NCBI GenBank assembly: GCA_018668095.1
Contig: JABIQF010000065.1
Location: 1 to 10,327, forward strand
Direction: 5' to 3'
Origin: Cellvibrionales bacterium
GTDB taxonomy: Bacteria; Pseudomonadota; Gammaproteobacteria; Pseudomonadales; UBA7434
Length of the DNA stretch: 10,327 nt
The position numbers were made by a program, and so were the translations under genes. Shown here piece after piece: positions 6,569-10,327 of this stretch; the first letter of the stretch is position 1, and each line of letters opens with the position of its first letter. The notes under the pieces are model-generated. The model saw nothing but the letters and a program-made list of their open reading frames with translations, had not been told where the DNA came from and did no database searches.

Positions 6569-8650
6569 ATCAACACTCAGACACTCAACACTGAAGCCGC
6601 CAATATTCTTGGCCATCTTAACCCTGCGCAAAAAGAAGCCGTTCGTTATATCGATGGCCCATTGCTGGTATTAGCGGGTGCTGGAAGTGGTAAAACCAGC
6701 GTGATTACACGAAAGATCGCTTGGCTGATATTACAGTGCGGCTATCGTGCAAACCATATTGCCGCCGTCACCTTTACCAATAAAGCAGCGCGAGAAATGA
6801 AACAGCGCGTTGGAAGCTTATTACCCGGCAGCTCTGGCCGAGGTCTAACCGTTTGTACCTTTCACCATTTAGGTTTAAAGATTATCCAACGAGAAATTCG
6901 CGCCCTAGGCCGTAAATCCGGTTTTTCTATTTTTGATGATCAAGACACCAAAGCCTTGCTTAAAGAATTATTACTTGATCATAGCGATGCTGCAGCTAAT
7001 TTAGTCGACCTTTGCCAATCTCAAATCTCCCAGTGGAAGAACAGCTGTCAAACGCCTGAAGCTGTGGTTGGCACTGCCGAAAGTCCTCAAGAGGCTAGAA
7101 TTGTAGAACTTTACAGACGATATGAGCAAGCACTCACTTCGTATAACGCTGTTGATTTTGATGACCTTATTACTTTGCCTGTGCAACTTCTTGAAAATAA
7201 TGAAGAAGTTCGCCAGCGCTGGCAAAACAAAATTCGCTATCTATTAGTCGATGAATATCAAGATACCAACACCAGCCAGTATCGCTTAGTTCAAATGCTG
7301 GTGGGTGATAGCGGCAGACTGTCGGTGGTTGGCGATGATGACCAATCGATCTATTCGTGGCGTGGCGCTAACCCCGAGAATTTAGTCCAGCTTGAGGCTG
7401 ATTTTAAGGGTTTAAAGGTGGTTAAATTAGAGCAAAACTATCGCTCGACCAATCGGATATTGCGTGCAGCTAACCAACTTATTGATAATAACCCGCATAT
7501 TTATGACAAGAAATTATGGAGCCAAAAAGGCTTAGGTGATTGTATTCAGGTAGTACAAGTTGCCAATGAAGATGCCGAAACGGAGCGAATAGCCAACCAA
7601 ATTATTGAGCAAAAGCTTCAGCAAGCCGCGCGCTTTAAAGATTTCGCCGTTTTAGTCCGCAGTAACCATCAATCGAAGTTATTAGAGTTAAAGCTGCAAG
7701 CGAAACAAGTGCCTTACCATCTCAATGGTGGCACCTCCTTTTTTGCGCGCGGCGAAATCAAAGACATTATGTGTTATCTGCGCGTATTGGTTAACCCAAA
7801 TGACGACTCTGCTTTTTTGAGAATTGTGAACGTTCCGCGGCGAAAAATTGGTACCAGCACCTTAGAGATGCTTGGCCAATATGCCACTAAACGTGAATGC
7901 AGTCTTTTTGAAGCGATTAATGAAATAGGTTTGCAGCAATCTATGCCTGAAGCCAGCCATGCCAGACTCAAAAAACTCGGCGATTGGTTTAGCGGCCTAC
8001 AACGTCAAGTTGATAACGGCTTTGCTATGAAGGCGGTTCGCGAAATGGTTGATGATATTGATTATTTAGGCTGGTTGCATCAAAACAGTAGCAGTACAGC
8101 CATGGCAGAACGACGTATGGAAAACGTGTTTTTTCTGCTCGACTCAGTGAATAAGGGGTTATTAAATACCAGTGATGACGTAGCTGAAGTGGGTGAAGCC
8201 GAAGAAGAAGAGCACACCCCCTTAGAAGAAGTGATTAAGAAACTTTTATTGCGTGACCTGCTAGATCAGCAATCAGAAGAGGAAGCTGATGATAAAGTGC
8301 AGATAATGACATTGCATGCATCGAAGGGTTTGGAATTTCCTCATGTTTTTATTATGGGTTTTGAAGAAGAGATTTTGCCGCATCGCAATAGTGTTGAAGA
8401 TGACAACATCGATGAAGAACGTCGTTTAGCTTATGTGGGCATTACGCGGGCGCAGGAAACCTTAACGCTAACCTCGGCCAGGAATCGTAAACAATTTGGT
8501 GAAAAGTTACAGTGCCAATCGAGTCGGTTTTTGTTCGAGTTACCCGCAGATGATTTACAGAAAATCGGCTTTAGTGACGGTGATGGTGGCGCTGCTAATG
8601 CCGTTAAGGGCCAGCAAACCATTGATAGCTTGAGAGGGCTATTTGATTAA
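6569..8650 (+). CDS. rep: Rep, ATP-dependent 3'-5' DNA helicase
   Basis: Superfamily 1A helicase of the Rep/UvrD group. In E. coli, Rep is an accessory replicative helicase that travels with DnaB and clears bound proteins ahead of the fork. Motifs, numbered from ATC 6569: Q motif LNPAQKEAV (17-25), Walker A GAGSGKT (37-43), Ia TFTNKAA (68-74), II DEYQD (228-232), III GDDDQSIYSWRGA (255-267), IV QNYRST (289-294), V TLHASKGLEF (581-590), VI VGITRA (623-628). NIDEERRLAYVGITRA and the C-terminal end favour Rep over UvrD or PcrA. An acidic insert lies at about 535-549. Odd point: no ATG, GTG, TTG or CTG occurs in frame between the upstream stop (6515-6517) and TTG 6662, and TTG 6662 would remove the Q motif. 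The start is uncertain: ATC 6569 (after AGGTAG, 693 aa) or ATT 6605 (681 aa; E. coli Rep is 673). Confidence 0.9.
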   Translation: MNTQTLNTEAANILGHLNPAQKEAVRYIDGPLLVLAGAGSGKTSVITRKIAWLILQCGYRANHIAAVTFTNKAAREMKQRVGSLLPGSSGRGLTVCTFHHLGLKIIQREIRALGRKSGFSIFDDQDTKALLKELLLDHSDAAANLVDLCQSQISQWKNSCQTPEAVVGTAESPQEARIVELYRRYEQALTSYNAVDFDDLITLPVQLLENNEEVRQRWQNKIRYLLVDEYQDTNTSQYRLVQMLVGDSGRLSVVGDDDQSIYSWRGANPENLVQLEADFKGLKVVKLEQNYRSTNRILRAANQLIDNNPHIYDKKLWSQKGLGDCIQVVQVANEDAETERIANQIIEQKLQQAARFKDFAVLVRSNHQSKLLELKLQAKQVPYHLNGGTSFFARGEIKDIMCYLRVLVNPNDDSAFLRIVNVPRRKIGTSTLEMLGQYATKRECSLFEAINEIGLQQSMPEASHARLKKLGDWFSGLQRQVDNGFAMKAVREMVDDIDYLGWLHQNSSSTAMAERRMENVFFLLDSVNKGLLNTSDDVAEVGEAEEEEHTPLEEVIKKLLLRDLLDQQSEEEADDKVQIMTLHASKGLEFPHVFIMGFEEEILPHRNSVEDDNIDEERRLAYVGITRAQETLTLTSARNRKQFGEKLQCQSSRFLFELPADDLQKIGFSDGDGGAANAVKGQQTIDSLRGLFD

Positions 8651-8660
8651 CATAAGCAAA

Positions 8661-8694
8661 AAAAAACGCCTTATAGCAATATAAGACGTTTTTT
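8661..8694. terminator. Bidirectional terminator between rep and secB
   Basis: AAAAAACG-C-CTTAT (8661-8674) and ATAAG-A-CGTTTTTT (8681-8694) form a long stem with a single C/A mismatch around AGCAAT. T runs lie on both sides, so it can terminate rep from the left and secB from the right. It begins ten bases after the rep stop and ends 20 bases before the secB stop codon. Confidence 0.88.
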
Positions 8695-8714
8695 CAGCAA
8701 TCCTAAACAGTCAA

Positions 8715-9200
8715 TTAATTAATTGACTGTCCTGAATCTGCAGCAGTTGCTTGAGACTGACGGAAGATCGCATCAAAATCAATTGGCGCTAATGATAAAG
8801 GAGGAAAGCCACCTTTAACGGCCATGCTATCAATCGCTTCACGTGCATACGGGAACAAGAAGTTAGGGCAAACCGCGCCTAATACATGTTGAAGCTGTTC
8901 ATCAGCAAAACCCGTAATAGCAAAAATGCCCGCTTGTTGTAACTCAATTAAATATGCAGTTTCATCTTCAACCTGCGCAGTAATTGTAATCGTTAAAACG
9001 ATCTCATGAATATTATCACCGACTTTGTTGCCGCGTGTATTCACATCCATTTTTACTTTTGGCTGAAAAGCCTGAGTAAAAACTTTAACACCCATAGGTG
9101 TCTCAAAAGAAAAGTCTTTTATGTAAGTACGCTGTACCGCAAATTGTGGACTCGCATCTGCAGCACTTGCCGCTGTCGCTTCGTTTTCATTTTCAGCCAT
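8715..9200 (-). CDS. secB: SecB protein-export chaperone
   Basis: Cytosolic export chaperone (161 aa; E. coli SecB is 155), assumed tetrameric. It holds unfolded preproteins and hands them to SecA at SecYEG. Family stretches seen: KDFSFETP (28-35), the beta-sheet core HEIVLTITI (65-73), CPNFLFPYAREAI (111-123) and GFPPLSLAPIDFDAIF (131-146). The first 20 or so residues are an Ala/Glu-rich variable arm. The ATG start follows GAGGTAAATC at good spacing. It is downstream of grxC and yibN on the same strand, with a 198-base gap that may hold its own promoter. Termination is at the shared hairpin with rep. Confidence 0.97.
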   Translation of the reverse strand: MAENENEATAASAADASPQFAVQRTYIKDFSFETPMGVKVFTQAFQPKVKMDVNTRGNKVGDNIHEIVLTITITAQVEDETAYLIELQQAGIFAITGFADEQLQHVLGAVCPNFLFPYAREAIDSMAVKGGFPPLSLAPIDFDAIFRQSQATAADSGQSIN

Positions 9201-9210
9201 GATTTACCTC

Positions 9211-9254
9211 GTTGTTACGCGCTAGGCGATTAAATTATAAGTAGGTTGTTACGC
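9211..9254. repeat. 10-base direct repeat upstream of secB
   Basis: GTTGTTACGC occurs at 9211-9220 and 9245-9254, flanking the putative -10 element of secB. TAGGCG (9223-9228) is also the inverse of CGCCTA (9252-9257). The pairing could be an operator or could be chance; I know of no regulator with this site. Confidence 0.35.
9234..9239 (-). promoter_or_regulatory. Putative -10 box of a secB promoter
   Basis: The minus strand reads TATAAT exactly, about 34 bases before the secB start codon. The matching -35 region is poor at 16-18 base spacing. The 198-base gap after grxC makes a separate promoter plausible. The call rests mainly on the perfect -10 hexamer. Confidence 0.35.
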
Positions 9255-9398
9255 CTAAACTCTTGCACGTCCATACGTCTATTTATACAGAGCAACATCC
9301 TATTGCTCTTTCATTCAATTCTTCAGTTCTTTATTTCAATTCTGCTATTGCATCTATTAGCAAGAGAACACTAAAGCACTCTTTTATCTTAGCTTATA

Positions 9399-9662
9399 TT
9401 AGCTAGAGCCTAGCAGTAAATCTAACTTACCGCTGCGTTCTAGGCCCGCAAGCTCTGTGTAACCGCCTACATGATTGTCGTTAATCCAAATTTGAGGCAC
9501 GGTGCGTGCATTGCTCAAACGAGACATTTCTGCGCGCAATTCTGGATTACCATCAACCGCTAAATCAGTATACTCGACCGACCTAGCGTCTAATAAGTCG
9601 CGTGCTGCTACACAATAAGGGCAGTTGCGCGTGGTATACATCAGTACTTTTGAATCTGACAT
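9399..9662 (-). CDS. grxC: Glutaredoxin 3 (GrxC)
   Basis: Small dithiol glutaredoxin (87 aa; E. coli Grx3 is 82) that uses glutathione to reduce disulfides and glutathionylated proteins in the cytosol. Visible: active site C14-P-Y-C17, the TVPQ cis-proline loop (54-57), and the glutathione-binding Gly pair (GGY, 66-68). The start is ATG 9662, giving MSDSKVLMYTT, which matches the family's N-terminus. A longer reading frame to 9698 would overlap yibN and adds no family sequence. The ATG lies two bases after the yibN stop, so translation is probably coupled. Order yibN-grxC-secB is the same as in E. coli and Pseudomonas. Confidence 0.95.
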   Translation of the reverse strand: MSDSKVLMYTTRNCPYCVAARDLLDARSVEYTDLAVDGNPELRAEMSRLSNARTVPQIWINDNHVGGYTELAGLERSGKLDLLLGSS

Positions 9663-9664
9663 CA

Positions 9665-10093
9665 CTATTTCACCAACGGCATTTGAGCGCCTTGCCATTC
9701 CATTAAACCACCGGCCAAACGATAAACCTCTGGCGCGCCTTCGGTTTGAATACGCTTAGCGACATACGATGATTGCTGGCCCATTTTACAAACCAAGACT
9801 AACGACTTGTCACCGTATTGCTGTAAATCCGTTTTACCACCGGCATTGTGTTGTAATTGCCACTTCGAAAACGGCAGATTAACTGCATCAACGATATGGC
9901 CATTATCAAAATCGGCTTTATCACGAAGATCGATCACAACGGCAGCATCACGATTAACCATAGTCGTGAGAGCATGAGGCGAGAGGCTCTTGCCCGCTCG
10001 TCGATTTTCTAACCAAGCCAGCAATGCAACCGCTGCAGCCAGTAATGTGATCAAGAACCATTGTTCAGAAACAAATATCAGAAACTTTTGCAT
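9665..10093 (-). CDS. yibN: Membrane-anchored rhodanese-domain protein (YibN type)
   Basis: Protein of 142 aa: one N-terminal membrane helix (about 9-28) followed by a single rhodanese domain (about 38-140), likely facing the cytoplasm. The domain has VVIDLRDKADFDNGHI (52-67, with D55 and R57) and a loop VCKMGQQS with C102 in the catalytic position, so sulfurtransferase activity is possible; the substrate is unknown. The E. coli relative YibN has been reported to associate with the YidC membrane insertase, which would fit the secB neighbourhood, but that link is inference here. The start is ATG 10093 (MQKFLIFVSEQ), matching YibN-like N-termini. A GTG at 10165 is in frame but adds a basic stretch without family support. 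No good ribosome site precedes ATG 10093. Confidence 0.86.
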   Translation of the reverse strand: MQKFLIFVSEQWFLITLLAAAVALLAWLENRRAGKSLSPHALTTMVNRDAAVVIDLRDKADFDNGHIVDAVNLPFSKWQLQHNAGGKTDLQQYGDKSLVLVCKMGQQSSYVAKRIQTEGAPEVYRLAGGLMEWQGAQMPLVK

Positions 10094-10227
10094 ACGACTG
10101 TGATTTTTACCTGTCTGTTTTTTTCGGGCGCTAAGTATACACTGCCTTTTTGGCTTATCCACCACCTAAAACAGCCACTGATTACACTTTTCTAAAACCA
10201 ATATCGTCAATATCTCTCAGTCGCGTT

Positions 10228-10294
10228 ACTATGCTCCCACTATGCTTGCACTATGTTCCCACTATGCTCATACAACGGTTCATACAACGCTCAC
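10228..10294. repeat. 11-base tandem repeat array
   Basis: Four consecutive 11-base units of the form ACTATGYTYSC lie at 10228-10238, 10239-10249, 10250-10260 and 10261-10271. Two diverged units follow, both beginning ACAACG, at 10272-10283 (12 bases) and 10284-10294. The period is close to one helical turn, so the units would face the same side of the DNA. The array is 135 bases upstream of yibN. In E. coli and Pseudomonas a divergent phosphoglycerate mutase gene (gpmI/gpmM) lies on the far side, so this may be a shared promoter region; that gene is not visible here. Confidence 0.75.
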
Positions 10295-10327
10295 AATCGC
10301 TAATTCAGCTAACTGAGTGAAACTCTA

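Noticed and set aside
6662..6664. TTG as the true start of rep
   Set aside because: It would delete the conserved LNPAQKEAV motif, which is plainly coded upstream in the same frame, and would begin only five codons before Walker A.
9006..9233. 75-codon plus-strand frame over the secB start
   Set aside because: It is antisense to conserved SecB sequence and runs into the secB promoter region.
9386..9410. Terminator just after grxC
   Set aside because: The TAGCT/AGCTA inverted repeat is short and AT-rich, overlaps the stop codon and has no U tract, so I do not call it.
9663..9698. Longer GrxC N-terminus (12 extra residues)
   Set aside because: The extra residues lie within the end of yibN and do not resemble glutaredoxin. 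The ATG at 9662 matches the family start and sits two bases after the yibN stop.

Overview
The window is ordinary chromosomal core sequence from a gammaproteobacterium. By eye it is moderately AT-rich, and the gene content and order match Pseudomonas, Oceanospirillales and related marine lineages: a glnK-amtB pair divergent from ubiK-comM with rep nearby, and a yibN-grxC-secB block. The genus cannot be fixed from the sequence alone.

Layout. Bases 1-327 hold no gene but carry mini-hairpins, a small cluster of related extragenic repeats, and the terminator of the nitrogen operon. Bases 328-1994 (minus strand) are glnK and amtB, the PII signal protein and its ammonium channel. Bases 1995-2478 are the divergent control region, with a sigma-54 -24/-12 element and two NtrC-like sites upstream of glnK. 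Bases 2479-4353 (plus strand) are ubiK (ubiquinone biosynthesis accessory factor) and comM (AAA+ branch-migration helicase). Bases 4414-6147 (minus) encode a receiver-GGDEF-EAL cyclic-di-GMP protein. A gene-poor divergent region of about 420 bases follows, then rep (plus, to 8650), a Rep DNA helicase with no ATG, GTG or TTG upstream of its conserved N-terminal helicase motif. A bidirectional terminator separates rep from secB (minus). Further right are grxC and a membrane-anchored rhodanese (yibN), two bases apart on the minus strand. The right edge is an upstream region with an 11-base tandem repeat array.

How the genes work together. GlnK and AmtB form one nitrogen-sensing and transport module that the promoter places under NtrC/RpoN. 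SecB (export chaperone), GrxC (thiol redox) and YibN (membrane rhodanese) form a conserved cell-envelope and redox neighbourhood. The c-di-GMP protein sits between the two conserved blocks.

No new defence, mobile or biosynthetic system is visible. The points worth a second look are the missing canonical start of rep, the altered metal-binding loop and receiver pocket of the c-di-GMP protein, the 11-base tandem array at the right edge, and the extragenic repeat cluster at the left edge.
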